Positions 7,955 to 16,829 of a stretch of 64,000 nt of DNA are shown here, in pieces (position 1 is the first letter of the stretch; every line of letters starts with the position of its first letter). Source of the stretch: Amycolatopsis sp. 2-15 (GTDB lineage Bacteria > Actinomycetota > Actinomycetes > Mycobacteriales > Pseudonocardiaceae); assembly GCF_030285625.1 (NCBI RefSeq), contig NZ_CP127294.1, forward strand, positions 8,030,001-8,094,000. Reading direction: 5' to 3'. The notes beneath the pieces were generated by a model. It did no database searches and was not told where the DNA came from. It saw only the letters and a program-made list of their open reading frames with translations. Both the position numbers and the translations under genes were made by a program.

Positions 7955-9175
7955 GTGAGCCGGGCGGAAGTTCGCGGGACGAAGCGGCAGTCCTCGCCGT
8001 CCGCGCGTCCCAACCGCCGCGCCGAGCTGCTCGCGGCCGCGGCCCGGCTGTTCCGCGAACGCGGCTACGGTGGGGTCTCCGTGGCGGACATCGCCGAGCG
8101 GGTCGGCATCACTGCCGGTGCGGTGTACAAGCACTTCCCCGACAAGCGCGCGCTGCTCGCCGAACCCATCCGCGAAATGGTGCTCACCTGGCGCAACCGC
8201 GAGGTGCTCGCGCTGGCGCAGGGCGGCGACACCGAAGAGGTGCTGCGGCGGCTGGCGACGTCGGTGGTCGGCGTCGTGCTGGAGCGCCCCGACGTGGTGC
8301 GCCTGTGGCACCAGGAGGCCCACTACCTCACGAGCGAGGTCCGTGAAGAGCTGGTGGCCGTGCGTGTCGAGGGTGTCGGCCTGTGGCTGCGCGTGCTGGT
8401 CGACGCGCGGCCGGAACTGACCACGAGCCAGGCGGAGTTCCGGATCCGCGCCGCGCTGGGCCTGCTCAACAGCGTGCCCGCGCTGCCGCGACGCCGGCTC
8501 TCGGCCCACGCGGCGACGCTGGAAACCGTGCTGCTGGCCACCTTGCTCGCGCCGGAACCGCCGAAGAGCCTGCCGGAAATCCGCGTGGTCGACCGGGAAT
8601 CACCGGCCGCGGCGGAGAACACGCGCAGCCGCGCCATCCTCGACGAAGCGGCGAAGCTGTTCCGCGAGCGCGGCTACCACGCCGTGGGCATCGACGACAT
8701 CGCGGCGGGCGTGGGCATCGCGGGTCCGTCGATCTACAGCCACTTCCCCAGCAAAGCGGCCGTGCTCACCGCTGTGGTCGAGGAGATCGCCGACGAGCTG
8801 TGCTGGGGCGGCGCGCTGGCGATGGCCTCGGACGGGACCCCGCACGAGGTGCTCGAACGGCTGGTGACCACACATGTCCGCACGGCGATCGCGAAGAGCG
8901 ACCTGATCGCCGTGTGGATGACCGAAGAGCACCACGTGCCGGAAGACCTCGGCGAGGCCGTGCGCCGCGACCGCAAGCGCTACCTCGACTACTGGGTGGG
9001 CGCGGTGCTCGCGGTGAACCCCGGCGTGGAGGAAGCGGTGGCGGAGACCGCGAGCCTCGCGGTGATGGAGCTGATCGACGCCGTGGCCCGCTCGCGGCGG
9101 TTCGCGGCGGTACCGGAGCGTCCCGAGTGGACGGTCGGGCTCGCGCTGTCGGCGCTGACGAGCGTGGCGGTCTGA
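7955..9175 (+). CDS. Double TetR regulator: two complete TetR units in one chain
   Basis: 406 residues, about twice the usual TetR length, with a GTG start behind GAGGAGA. The first DNA-binding domain covers about residues 21-68 (AARLFRERGYGGVSVADIAE, AGAVYKHFPDKRALL). A second full one begins near residue 222 (EAAKLFRERGYHAVGIDDIA, GPSIYSHFPSKAAVL). Each is followed by its own helical ligand/dimer domain. A single chain could therefore form an internal pseudo-dimer. Two unlike ligand pockets would allow two inducers. No divergent target gene is adjacent, so the regulon is unknown. It converges on the enoyl-CoA hydratase operon across a long stem-loop. Confidence 0.85.
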   Translation: MSRAEVRGTKRQSSPSARPNRRAELLAAAARLFRERGYGGVSVADIAERVGITAGAVYKHFPDKRALLAEPIREMVLTWRNREVLALAQGGDTEEVLRRLATSVVGVVLERPDVVRLWHQEAHYLTSEVREELVAVRVEGVGLWLRVLVDARPELTTSQAEFRIRAALGLLNSVPALPRRRLSAHAATLETVLLATLLAPEPPKSLPEIRVVDRESPAAAENTRSRAILDEAAKLFRERGYHAVGIDDIAAGVGIAGPSIYSHFPSKAAVLTAVVEEIADELCWGGALAMASDGTPHEVLERLVTTHVRTAIAKSDLIAVWMTEEHHVPEDLGEAVRRDRKRYLDYWVGAVLAVNPGVEEAVAETASLAVMELIDAVARSRRFAAVPERPEWTVGLALSALTSVAV

Positions 9176-9208
9176 AGCGTCCCCTGTTTGTGCGGACACA
9201 GTGGACGG

Positions 9209-9268
9209 ACACCGATGGCGGGGTGGACCTTCCCCCTCCTCCTTCAGGTCCTCCCCCGCCACCGGTGT
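9209..9268. terminator. Bidirectional stem-loop between convergent units
   Basis: The arms at 9209-9229 and 9247-9268 pair over about 20 positions with one mismatch and one bulge (ACACCG..TGGCGGGG..GGACC against GGTCC..CCCCGCCA..CGGTGT), with a loop of about 17 nt. It lies between the TetR gene (plus) and the enoyl-CoA hydratase gene (minus), as expected for a shared terminator. Confidence 0.55.
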
Positions 9269-9346
9269 TCTCGCAGCCGGTCGCCCTTCGGCTTTCCGGT
9301 GGCCGCGCCCGTCCGGTTCCGCGGCCACAGGTCTTGTGCGCGCGGC

Positions 9347-10120
9347 TCAGTCGCTCGCGCGCTCGGTGCCCTTCCAGCGGTCGGAGCCCTTGCGGGCGAA
9401 CGACCACAGCTGCGCGCTCTGCTCCAGCGGCACGGCCGCCTGCCAGCTCAACGCCGGCGGGCCGACCTCCGCCCGCAGGCTGCGGATCGCCGCCCGCGTG
9501 AGGGCCGGGTCGGTGCCGCCGCGAGCGGCGAGCGCGAGGGCGCGGGGCTCGACCTCCTCGTCGGGCTGCGCTTCGTAGGCGAGTCCGAGCTCCACGGCGC
9601 GGCGGCCGTTCACCGACTCGCCCAGCACACCGAGCACCGTTGCGGCCTCCGGCGTGACGACGCGCGTCAGCAACGTGTAGTGCCCACCGCCGGGGTGCAC
9701 GCCCAGGCGAGTGAAGCCGGACGCGAGCACGGCGTCCTCGGCCACCACGCGCACGTCGGCGGCCAGCGCGAGGTTCATCCCGGCACCCACCGCGCCGCCG
9801 CGCACGGCGGCGACCGTCGGCACCTTCAGCGCACCGAAGCGGAGGAACGCGTCGTAGATCCGTTGCGTGGCCCGGATTCCCTCGTCCGACGCGGGGGCGG
9901 CCGAGATCGCCGCCAGCTCGTCGCGGTCGCCACCCGAGCAGAAGTACCCGCCGGCGCCCTGGATCACGGCCGAGCCGACCGAGAGGTCGGCGTCGATGCG
10001 TTCGCACGCGTCGATCAGCGCGCCGGCCAGCGCGCCGTCGATGGCGTTGCGCTTGCGCGGCGCGTTGAGGGTGAGCACGGCGACGCCGTCGGTCACCTCG
10101 TACAGCACGGGTTCGGTCAT
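9347..10120 (-). CDS. Enoyl-CoA hydratase/isomerase family protein
   Basis: 257 residues. Crotonase-fold landmarks are present: GVAVLTLNAPRKRNAIDGAL near the N-terminus, the oxyanion-hole segment GAGGYFCSGGDRDEL, and PTVAAVRGGAVGAGMNLALAADVRV. The ATG overlaps the stop of the acyl-CoA ligase (ATGA), making it the last gene of a four-gene coupled cassette. In that context it would hydrate the enoyl-CoA formed by the dehydrogenase encoded two genes upstream. The region LGVHPGGGHYTLLTRVV is where family members place their catalytic acid; I cannot decide between hydratase and isomerase. Confidence 0.85.
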   Translation of the reverse strand: MTEPVLYEVTDGVAVLTLNAPRKRNAIDGALAGALIDACERIDADLSVGSAVIQGAGGYFCSGGDRDELAAISAAPASDEGIRATQRIYDAFLRFGALKVPTVAAVRGGAVGAGMNLALAADVRVVAEDAVLASGFTRLGVHPGGGHYTLLTRVVTPEAATVLGVLGESVNGRRAVELGLAYEAQPDEEVEPRALALAARGGTDPALTRAAIRSLRAEVGPPALSWQAAVPLEQSAQLWSFARKGSDRWKGTERASD

Positions 10121-11622
10121 GAGCGGGCTCCGCGGAGATCGACGTCGTCGGATTCGTGCGTGCGCAGCAGGGCCGAGCGGACCTTCTGCGTCGCCGTCTT
10201 GGGCAGTGCGGGACGCACCGAGATGTAGCGTGGCCAGGCGAACTTCGGCAGCTTCCCGTCGAGGAACGCGGGCAGCGCGAGCGGGTCGAACTCGCCGCGC
10301 GGCACCACGACGGCGCGGACCTCCTGGCCCACGACCTCGTCGGGCACACCGACCACGGCCACCTCGTCCACCGCCGGGTGCTCGGCGATCGCCGCCTCGA
10401 CGTCGGCCGGCCGCACGTTCTCGCCGGCGCGGCGGATCATGTCGTCGGCCCGGCCGTGGAAAACCAGGTAACCCTCGTCGTCTACCGCGCCCATGTCCCC
10501 GGTGTGGAACCACAGGTTGCGGACCTTCTGCAGTGTCAGCTCGGCCTTGCCGTGGTAGCCGTCGAAGAGCACGGAGGCCGCACGCGGGCGCACGCAGATC
10601 TGCCCGGGCTCGCCGGGTGCCACGGGCACGTCGTTCGCGTCGAGGATCGCCAGGTCCATGTCGGGCCGGACGGTACCGCAGGTCCCGCGGCGACGCTGCC
10701 CGGAGCGGTTGGCCGTGACCCAGCCGCCGGTCTCGGTCATGCCGTAGAGCTCGTGGACCTCGACGCCCACGTGGTCCTCGATCGTGGTCCACAGCCCGAC
10801 GGGCGCGCCGCCGCCGGTGCAGAAGCGCAGCTTGTGCGGCGGGATGTGCTCGGGCAGCTTGCGCACGAGCATCGCCAGCATCGTGCCGACGTAGGTGAAT
10901 CCCGTGGCCTCGTACCGGATCGCCTGCTCCAGGAACTTCGCCGGCTCGAACTTCTCCAGCAGCGCCAACGAGCAGCCGGTCGCGATCGCGGTCATCACCG
11001 CGTACACCTGCGGGTTGGTGTGGAACAGCGGCAGCGCCACCATGATCCGGTCGTCGGCGCGGATCCCGATCGCGTCGGCCAGTTCCCGGCCGCCGGCGAG
11101 GAACGCGCCGTCGGACAGCACCGCGCCCTTGGGCGGGCCGGTGGTGCCCGAGGTGTAGAGCAGGCTGCTCTCGGCGTCGAGCTCCGCCTCGTGCATCGGG
11201 TGCGGCGCGAGGCCGGCCACGGCGTGCTCCAGCTCGCCGGCCGTGGCGAAGCCCAGCGTGTGCCCGGGGTCGAAGCCCGCGTCGGCGACCAGGCGCGCGA
11301 TGCTCGCCGTGTCGCCGACGGCGAACTCGATGCCCGCGTCGGCCACAACCTGGCGGATGTGCGCGCCGGTCGCCTGGTTGTGCAGCGGCACGCAGGTGGC
11401 GCCGAGCCAGCGCAGCGCGAACCACAGGTAGGGGAACGTCGGCGTGTTGCCGCAGGCGAGCAGCACGCGGTCACCGGCACGCACACCGTTGCTCTGCAGC
11501 AGCGTCGCGGTGCGGGTGACCACGTCGAGCAGCCCGGCCCAGCTGATCACCTTGTCGTCCTGCAGCAGGAACGGCGCGTCACCGCTGGTCTCGCACCGCT
11601 GCTTCAGTGTTGCCGCGAACAT
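10117..11622 (-). CDS. Acyl-CoA ligase (AMP-forming)
   Basis: 501 residues. The adenylate-forming P-loop LLYTSGTTGPPKGAVLS (about 154-170), the YGMTETGGW motif, WFHTGDMG, the hinge region GRADDMIRRAGENV, and the C-terminal PKTATQKVRS with its conserved lysine are all seen. The enzyme should activate a carboxylic acid to acyl-AMP and then acyl-CoA in the cytoplasm. It is the third gene of the MFS-dehydrogenase-ligase-hydratase cassette. Its start directly abuts the stop of the acyl-CoA dehydrogenase gene, so expression is coupled. Family relatives include crotonobetaine/carnitine-CoA ligase-like proteins, but the substrate is not determined here. Confidence 0.88.
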   Translation of the reverse strand: MFAATLKQRCETSGDAPFLLQDDKVISWAGLLDVVTRTATLLQSNGVRAGDRVLLACGNTPTFPYLWFALRWLGATCVPLHNQATGAHIRQVVADAGIEFAVGDTASIARLVADAGFDPGHTLGFATAGELEHAVAGLAPHPMHEAELDAESSLLYTSGTTGPPKGAVLSDGAFLAGGRELADAIGIRADDRIMVALPLFHTNPQVYAVMTAIATGCSLALLEKFEPAKFLEQAIRYEATGFTYVGTMLAMLVRKLPEHIPPHKLRFCTGGGAPVGLWTTIEDHVGVEVHELYGMTETGGWVTANRSGQRRRGTCGTVRPDMDLAILDANDVPVAPGEPGQICVRPRAASVLFDGYHGKAELTLQKVRNLWFHTGDMGAVDDEGYLVFHGRADDMIRRAGENVRPADVEAAIAEHPAVDEVAVVGVPDEVVGQEVRAVVVPRGEFDPLALPAFLDGKLPKFAWPRYISVRPALPKTATQKVRSALLRTHESDDVDLRGARS

Positions 11623-12789
11623 CTACCGATCCTCCACCCTGACGGCCTTGACCAGGCTCTTCGCGACGGTGTTCTTGAGCACCTCGGCCGACCCCCCGGC
11701 CACCTCGTAGGCCTTCGCGTCGCGCAGGTACCGGCCGAACGGCTGGGTCTCGCGCGTGCCGTGGGCGCCGCACACCTGCACCGCCGTGGAGGCGACCTTC
11801 GTGGCGAGCGAGGCCGCCAGCAGCTTCGCCGACGAGGACGAGCGCGCGATGTCGCGGCCCGCGTCGAGGTCGCGCGCGGCTTCGTAGGTGAGCAGCCGAG
11901 TCGCGTCGATCTGTGCGGCCAGCTCCGCGAAGTACCACTGGATCCCTTGGAAATCCAGGACCTTCGTGCCGAACGCGGAACGCGTGTCCACGTACTTCAG
12001 CGCGCCTTCGAACGCCGCGCGCGCGATGCCGAGGCTGATGCCGGCGGCGAGCGTGCGCGAGTTGGCGAGGGTGACCATCACCTGCTTGAGGCCGCGGCCC
12101 TCGGTGCCGATGAGGTGGTCGGCGGGCACCTCGACGTCTTCCAGCACCAGGTTGACGTGCGGGCCGTTGCGCAGCCCGAACGTCTCGGCCTCGTGACCCT
12201 GGTAGCTGGACACGCCCGGCGTGTCCTTGGTGACCGCGAACGTCGAGACACCGACGTCGGTCTCGGCGAGCACCACGAACAGCTCCGCGGCCGCGCCGGA
12301 GGTGATGAAGGCCTTCTCGCCGTTGAGCACCCAGCCCTTGTCGGTGCGGTGGGCCTTGGTGTCGAGCGTGCGGATGTCGCTGCCGTGCCCGTCCTCGGTC
12401 AGCGCGAACGACGCGGGCAGGCCGCCGGCGTAGCGCGGCAGGTAGCGCTCCTTGAGCGACTCCTCGCCGTAGAGCTCGATGCAGCGCTGGCTCTGGAAGA
12501 TCGTGATGAGCGAGATGCCTAGGATCGCGCTGGCGACCGAGAGCTCCTCCAGCACGGCGAGCAGTTCCGTCATCGGGCGGCCCTCGCCGCCGTAACGCGG
12601 GTCGAGCGTCATCGAGTTCCAGCCGCGGTCGGCGGTGAGCCGCACGAGGTTGAGCGGGTAGCGGTCGTCGCGGTCCAGCGCGTCCGCGACCGGAGCCACG
12701 TGCTCGCGCGTGAACTCGCGGGCCTCGAGCGCGAGGCGCTCGTCGACGTGGTCCCTCCAGAGGTGCTGCAAGTCGGTCCCCTTCCTCAT
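11623..12789 (-). CDS. Acyl-CoA dehydrogenase
   Basis: 388 residues. The flavin-binding segment ASFALTEDGHGSDIRTLDTKA and WVLNGEKAFITSGAAAELFVV, and the C-terminal helices with RSAFGTKVLDFQGIQWYFAE and AYEVAGGSAEVLKN, are diagnostic of the family. The glutamate in the last segment is near where the catalytic base lies. It should introduce a 2,3-double bond in an acyl-CoA, passing electrons through FAD to electron-transfer flavoprotein. The ATG overlaps the stop of the MFS gene. A longer open frame extends upstream but runs through that gene, so the ATG at 12789 is used. Confidence 0.88.
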   Translation of the reverse strand: MRKGTDLQHLWRDHVDERLALEAREFTREHVAPVADALDRDDRYPLNLVRLTADRGWNSMTLDPRYGGEGRPMTELLAVLEELSVASAILGISLITIFQSQRCIELYGEESLKERYLPRYAGGLPASFALTEDGHGSDIRTLDTKAHRTDKGWVLNGEKAFITSGAAAELFVVLAETDVGVSTFAVTKDTPGVSSYQGHEAETFGLRNGPHVNLVLEDVEVPADHLIGTEGRGLKQVMVTLANSRTLAAGISLGIARAAFEGALKYVDTRSAFGTKVLDFQGIQWYFAELAAQIDATRLLTYEAARDLDAGRDIARSSSSAKLLAASLATKVASTAVQVCGAHGTRETQPFGRYLRDAKAYEVAGGSAEVLKNTVAKSLVKAVRVEDR

Positions 12790-14069
12790 TCCGCCGCGGT
12801 GATGGCCCGGCCGGAGCGGTCGGCCAGGAACAACGCGGTGATCATCATCAGTGCCACGGCGAACAGGCCGGTCGAGATGCCGCCGCCGAGGCCGTAGCGG
12901 GCGGCGAGCAGGCCGACGATCCCGGGCCCGAAGCTCGCGATGCCGCGGCCCACCGAGTAGCAGAAGCTCGAGCCCGTGGCCCGGATCGGCGTGGCGAACA
13001 GCTCGCCGAACCACGTGCCGAACACGGCGAAGTAGCCGAGCCCGAACGAGATCACGAAGTACATCGCGATCACCGACCCGGTCGCGGCGCCGGTGGCGAT
13101 CAGCACGGCGAAGGCGATGAACGCGACCAGCTGCACCGAGGCGAAGGCGAGCAGCGCCTTGCGCCGGCCCCACCGGTCACCGAGCGCGCCGGCCGCGATG
13201 TAGGAGACGAGCGAGATGGCGGCGCTGACGTAGAGCACCGTCTGCGTCGGTCCCGCGCCCAGGTGCAGGCCGGTCTTGAGGAAGGTCGGCATCCAGGACG
13301 AGTAGACGTAGTAGGAGTACTGCGCACCGAACACCACGACGGTGCCGAGCACGACCATCTTCAGCGCGTTCTTCTTGAACAGCAGCGCGAGTCCGGCGGT
13401 CGCGGGCTCGCGGGACGCGACGGTGCCGGCCTTCCGGCCTTCGGCTTTGGCCCGCTGCAGCTCGAGCCACTGCTTCGATTCCGGACAGGCGAGCCGGATC
13501 GCGACCGCGGCCAGCGCGGGCAGCGCGCCGATGGCGAAGGCCCAGCGCCAGTTCGGCACGGCGCCGGCGACGAAGATGCCGATCGCGTAGGCGGGCCAGA
13601 TCGCGGCCTGCACCATGCCGCCGGCGAGGCCGCGGCGCTTGGGCGACCACGCTTCGTTGAGCAGCGCGAACCCGATGGCCCACTCGCCGCCGATCCCGAT
13701 CCCGGCGATCATCCGGCACACCACGAACAGCCCGAAGTTCGGCGCGAGCGCGCCCAGCCCCGTGCCGATCGCGAAGATCCAGATCGTCCAGGTGAGCACC
13801 CTGCGGCGCCCGAACCGGTCGGCCAGCGGGCCGAACAGGATGCCGCCGATCGCCGTGGCGGCGAGCTGCGCCGTGAACACCGCGCCCACCGCGGCCGTGG
13901 AGACGCCGAACGTCTTCCCGACGTCGCCGGCCACGAGCGACAGGATCACGAGGTCGAAGTACTCCATCCCCCAGCCGCTGACCGCGGCCGCGATGATCAG
14001 ACCACGCTCTCTTCGGGTGTAGGCGGACCCGGCCACGCCGGCCGGGGCGTTGGTCGCCACTTCGGACAT
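12786..14069 (-). CDS. MFS transporter, probable organic acid importer
   Basis: 427 residues with about 12 membrane segments. The MFS signature between helices 2 and 3 reads GGILFGPLADRFGRRRVLTW, and the matching loop in the second half reads GALGDRWGRRKALL. The motif GIGGEWAIGFALLNEAWSPKRRG is typical of the aromatic acid/sialic acid proton-symporter branch. As the first gene of a coupled cassette with acyl-CoA ligase, dehydrogenase and hydratase, it most likely imports the carboxylate those enzymes degrade. This is context inference; the substrate could be an aromatic, branched or carnitine-like acid. Confidence 0.85.
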   Translation of the reverse strand: MSEVATNAPAGVAGSAYTRRERGLIIAAAVSGWGMEYFDLVILSLVAGDVGKTFGVSTAAVGAVFTAQLAATAIGGILFGPLADRFGRRRVLTWTIWIFAIGTGLGALAPNFGLFVVCRMIAGIGIGGEWAIGFALLNEAWSPKRRGLAGGMVQAAIWPAYAIGIFVAGAVPNWRWAFAIGALPALAAVAIRLACPESKQWLELQRAKAEGRKAGTVASREPATAGLALLFKKNALKMVVLGTVVVFGAQYSYYVYSSWMPTFLKTGLHLGAGPTQTVLYVSAAISLVSYIAAGALGDRWGRRKALLAFASVQLVAFIAFAVLIATGAATGSVIAMYFVISFGLGYFAVFGTWFGELFATPIRATGSSFCYSVGRGIASFGPGIVGLLAARYGLGGGISTGLFAVALMMITALFLADRSGRAITAAE

Positions 14070-14100
14070 GGGCCACCTGCTTCTTTGCGGGAGGTGAATA

Positions 14101-14134
14101 CTGGTTAGGCGGACGGTAACTCGTCGTTAGCCAG
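14101..14134. promoter_or_regulatory. Imperfect inverted repeat upstream of the MFS cassette
   Basis: CTGGTTA at 14101-14107 faces TTAGCCAG at 14127-14134, about 32 bp upstream of the MFS start. One position in the arms does not pair. It may be an operator for an unlinked regulator, since no regulator gene belongs to the cassette. Confidence 0.3.
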
Positions 14135-14267
14135 AGTTCAAGGGGGTTCGCGGTCACGGTCCGGCGGCGCAGCGGCCGGTCACCGCCCCGGCACGGACCG
14201 CACTCGCGCCCGCCGGGCGGGTTTTCCGGGCAAGCCCGAGCGGGGCGGCCCCGGTAGCGTGAGCCCG

Positions 14268-14927
14268 ATGGCGGAACGGATCCGGGTGGTCGTCGGCGAG
14301 GACCAGGCCCTGGTGCGAGAGGGGATCGTGCGCGTCCTCGAACGCGCCGGCTTCTCCGTCGCCGGCGTGGCCTCGGACGCGCCCGACGTGCTGCGCCAGG
14401 TCCGCGCCCACCGGCCCGACGTGCTGATCACCGACATCCGCATGCCCCCGGACCTGACCGACGACGGCTTGCGCGCGGCGCTGGAGATCCGCTCCTCCGA
14501 CCCGGACGTCGGAGTGATCGTGCTGTCGCAGTTCCTGGAGGACCGCTACGCCTTCGAGCTCGTCGGCGACCGCGCGGAAGGCGTCGGATACCTGCTCAAG
14601 GAAAAGGTCGCCGACCCGGCGGTCCTCATCGACGCCGTGCGGCGCGTGGCCGCGGGCGACACGGCCCTCGACCCGGACGTGATCGCCCGCCTCGTCGGGC
14701 GCAAGCGCGTCGGCAGCCCGCTCGACGACCTGACCCCCCGCGAGCGCGACGTCCTCGCGCTCATGGCCCAGGGCCACTCCAACGTCGGCATCGCGGAGAA
14801 GCTCGTGGTCACCGTGCCCGCCGTGGAACGCCACGTGACGGGGATCTTCAGCAAACTCGGCCTGCACCAGTCAGCAAGCAGCCGGCACCGGCGGGTGCTG
14901 GCTGTGCTGCGGTATCTGCGGAGCTGA
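14268..14927 (+). CDS. NarL/LuxR family response regulator
   Basis: 219 residues from the ATG at 14268; an in-frame GTG lies at 14259. The receiver domain (about 1-125) has the acidic pair in VVVGEDQALVREG, the phosphorylation site Asp56 in VLITDIRMP, and a conserved lysine in GYLLKEKVAD. The C-terminal LuxR helix-turn-helix is LTPRERDVLALMAQGHSNVG, then AVERHVTGIFSKLGL. It should bind DNA after phosphorylation by a NarL-type kinase. No kinase is immediately adjacent, although a PAS-containing kinase is encoded about 0.9 kb downstream on the other strand and could be the partner. Confidence 0.88.
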   Translation: MAERIRVVVGEDQALVREGIVRVLERAGFSVAGVASDAPDVLRQVRAHRPDVLITDIRMPPDLTDDGLRAALEIRSSDPDVGVIVLSQFLEDRYAFELVGDRAEGVGYLLKEKVADPAVLIDAVRRVAAGDTALDPDVIARLVGRKRVGSPLDDLTPRERDVLALMAQGHSNVGIAEKLVVTVPAVERHVTGIFSKLGLHQSASSRHRRVLAVLRYLRS

Positions 14928-15007
14928 CGGCCGCCGGCCGGGGGCCGGAATTGTCGGTGAGGCGTGCCATGCTGCGCCCGGACAGTGGGTGGCGGGGAGG
15001 GGCGGGC

Positions 15008-15337
15008 GTGGCTTCCGACGAGGTGTGGCGGCTGGTTCGCGGCGACGAACTCGTCGGGGAGATCGTGGTCGAGGGCGTTGGTATGCCCTGGTTCCTCGGT
15101 CGGTTCGTGCCGCGGCCCGCCTTCGCCGAAGTCAAGCCGCTGTTCGACGAAGAACTGGAGCTGATCGAGTCCGGTTTGGACGATCACCTGGACGCCTGGG
15201 AACGGATCTACGATCGCATCACGGGAACACTGAGCCTGCTGTCGCCGCGTGGCCCGGTGGCCGAGTTCCTCCTCCACGTCGAGGACGGCAAAGCGTGGTT
15301 TCGCTGGAGCGACGAACCGTTCGACGATCATGGCTGA
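15008..15337 (+). CDS. Conserved hypothetical protein
   Basis: 109 residues. The GTG at 15008 is chosen because GGAGG lies seven bases upstream. The protein starts MASDEVWRLVRGDELVGEIV and is rich in Trp, Asp and Glu, with no signal peptide, membrane segment or motif I recognise. It resembles small, single-domain actinomycete proteins of unknown role. It sits alone between a response regulator and a convergent receiver-only protein. Confidence 0.5.
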   Translation: MASDEVWRLVRGDELVGEIVVEGVGMPWFLGRFVPRPAFAEVKPLFDEELELIESGLDDHLDAWERIYDRITGTLSLLSPRGPVAEFLLHVEDGKAWFRWSDEPFDDHG

Positions 15338-15352
15338 CCGCGCGCCGAGGGG

Positions 15353-15721
15353 TCAGGCGGCCGAGAAGCCGAACAACGCCGGCAGGTCGGCCGTCGCCAG
15401 GTGGTCCTTGGCGACGAAGGCGACGATCCCGAGCGCGGTCAGGTCGGCGGTGGCGAAGTCGGCCGGCTCGGTCGAGGTGACGAGGATCCGGGGCGCCGGG
15501 GCGGGGCTCGCGGCGAGCGCGCGGGCGGCCGAGAGGCCGTCGGTGTCGGGGAGGTGGAGGTCGAGGAGCACGCAGTCGGGGTGATGGGCGCGCACGGCTT
15601 CCAGGGCTTGCCCCGCGTCGGCCGCCTCGGCGACGACCTCGAAGCCCCGGGCGGCGAGCAGGCGCCGCGCGGCACGCCGGAAACCGGGGTCGTCGTCGAC
15701 GATCAGGGCGGTGGGCGGCAT
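15353..15721 (-). CDS. Single-domain response regulator (receiver only)
   Basis: 122 residues, all receiver domain with no output domain. It has the acidic pocket ALIVDDDPGFRR, the phosphoacceptor Asp54 in CVLLDLHLPD, the switch Thr/Ser in RILVTSTEP, and a conserved lysine in FVAKDHLA. Lying about 60 bp downstream of the histidine kinase gene on the same strand, it is probably the kinase's phosphorylation target or a phosphate sink. Without an output domain it must act through protein contacts or relay phosphate elsewhere. Confidence 0.8.
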   Translation of the reverse strand: MPPTALIVDDDPGFRRAARRLLAARGFEVVAEAADAGQALEAVRAHHPDCVLLDLHLPDTDGLSAARALAASPAPAPRILVTSTEPADFATADLTALGIVAFVAKDHLATADLPALFGFSAA

Positions 15722-15782
15722 CGCTCAAGGGTCCCTTTCCGCTTTCGGCCCCGCCATGGGGGTGTCCCCACAGTTCACGCAC

Positions 15783-16829
15783 TCAGAGGGGAAACTCGGC
15801 GCGCAGCGCGGTTCCGCCGCCGGGTGGGGAGGACAGGGTGAGCCGGCCGTCGAGCGCGTCGACGCGATCGGCCAGGCCGGCTAGGCCGGAACCGGATCCG
15901 CCCGCGACGGCGCCGCCGACGCCGTCGTCGCACACCTCGACGGTGAGCACGGGCCCGGTCGCCGCCACGGTCACCGTGACCTGCGACGCGCGCGAGTGCT
16001 TGACCGCGTTCGTGAGGGCTTCGGCGGCGACGAAGTAGGCGCACGCCTCGACCCCTTCGGCCAGCTCGACCTCGACCGACCCGGTCACCACCACCGGCAG
16101 GGCCGCGCGCGAGGCGAGGGCCTCGACAGCGAAGCGAAGCCCGCGCGCGGACAGGATGGCCGGGTGGATCCCGGCGGCGAGCTCCCGCAGCTCCGTGATG
16201 GCCGCGCGCGTGTGCTCGACGGCTTCGTCGAGCAGCCCGGGAACACGATCCGGCGCGGCGGCGAACTCCTCACGGGCGAGCTGCAAGTCGATGAGCAGCG
16301 CGACGAGCCGTTGCTGGGCGCCGTCGTGCAGGTCGCGGGCCAGCTGCCGGCGGGCCGCCGTCGCGCTCTCGACGATGCGCCGGCCGGTGGCGCGCGACTC
16401 GGCCGCCCGGATCCGCGCGGCGTCACGCTCGCGCACGGCCTGCTCGGCCGCCCGGCGCCGCGTGGTCTCCTCGAAGGCGAGCACCGCGCCGCGGCCGCCG
16501 GGCAGGTCCAGCGGGGCCGACCACCACTCGATCGGGAACATCGAGCCGTCCCGCCGGAAGAACCAGTCTTCGTCGCTGTGCACGGTTTCCCCGGCCTGGC
16601 GCGACCGCAGCATCGGGCACTCCGACGCCGGGAACGGCGAACCGTCGGGATGGTGGTGGTGCACCGTCTCGTGGCTCTGGCGCCCGCGCAGTTCGGCCAG
16701 GTCGCCGTAACCGAGCGCCGCCACGGCCGCGGGGTTCGCGAAGACGATCGCCCCGCCGTGGTCGATCACCCAAACCGGATGCGGGACCGTGTGCAGGATC
16801 AGCTCGAGCATTTCACGGGGAGATTCCAC
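15783..16829 (-). CDS. PAS-domain histidine kinase, NarL/DesK type
   Basis: 348 residues from a GTG at 16829 with GGGAGG just upstream. Residues about 7-120 form a PAS domain (ILHTVPHPVWVIDHGGAIVF, ANPAAVAALGY). The HisKA_3 phosphoacceptor is His168 in ARRQLARDLHDGAQQRLVAL. The ATPase domain shows EALTNAVKHSRASQVTV and VEVCDDGVGGA. There is no membrane segment, so it should sense a cytoplasmic signal. The PAS region contains an HHHHPDGSPFPASECPM stretch, a His/Cys grouping that might bind metal, although similar stretches occur in common PAS-fold proteins. It is transcribed with the receiver-only gene. Confidence 0.82.
   Translation of the reverse strand: MESPREMLELILHTVPHPVWVIDHGGAIVFANPAAVAALGYGDLAELRGRQSHETVHHHHPDGSPFPASECPMLRSRQAGETVHSDEDWFFRRDGSMFPIEWWSAPLDLPGGRGAVLAFEETTRRRAAEQAVRERDAARIRAAESRATGRRIVESATAARRQLARDLHDGAQQRLVALLIDLQLAREEFAAAPDRVPGLLDEAVEHTRAAITELRELAAGIHPAILSARGLRFAVEALASRAALPVVVTGSVEVELAEGVEACAYFVAAEALTNAVKHSRASQVTVTVAATGPVLTVEVCDDGVGGAVAGGSGSGLAGLADRVDALDGRLTLSSPPGGGTALRAEFPL

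Noticed and set aside
9347..11425. One long minus-strand frame spanning hydratase and part of the ligase
   Set aside because: The upstream part is a shadow of the ligase in another frame; the crotonase fold starts at the ATG at 10120.
11623..13173. Longer frame for the acyl-CoA dehydrogenase extending upstream
   Set aside because: The extension runs through the MFS gene in another frame; the ATG at 12789 with its ATGA overlap gives a normal family length.
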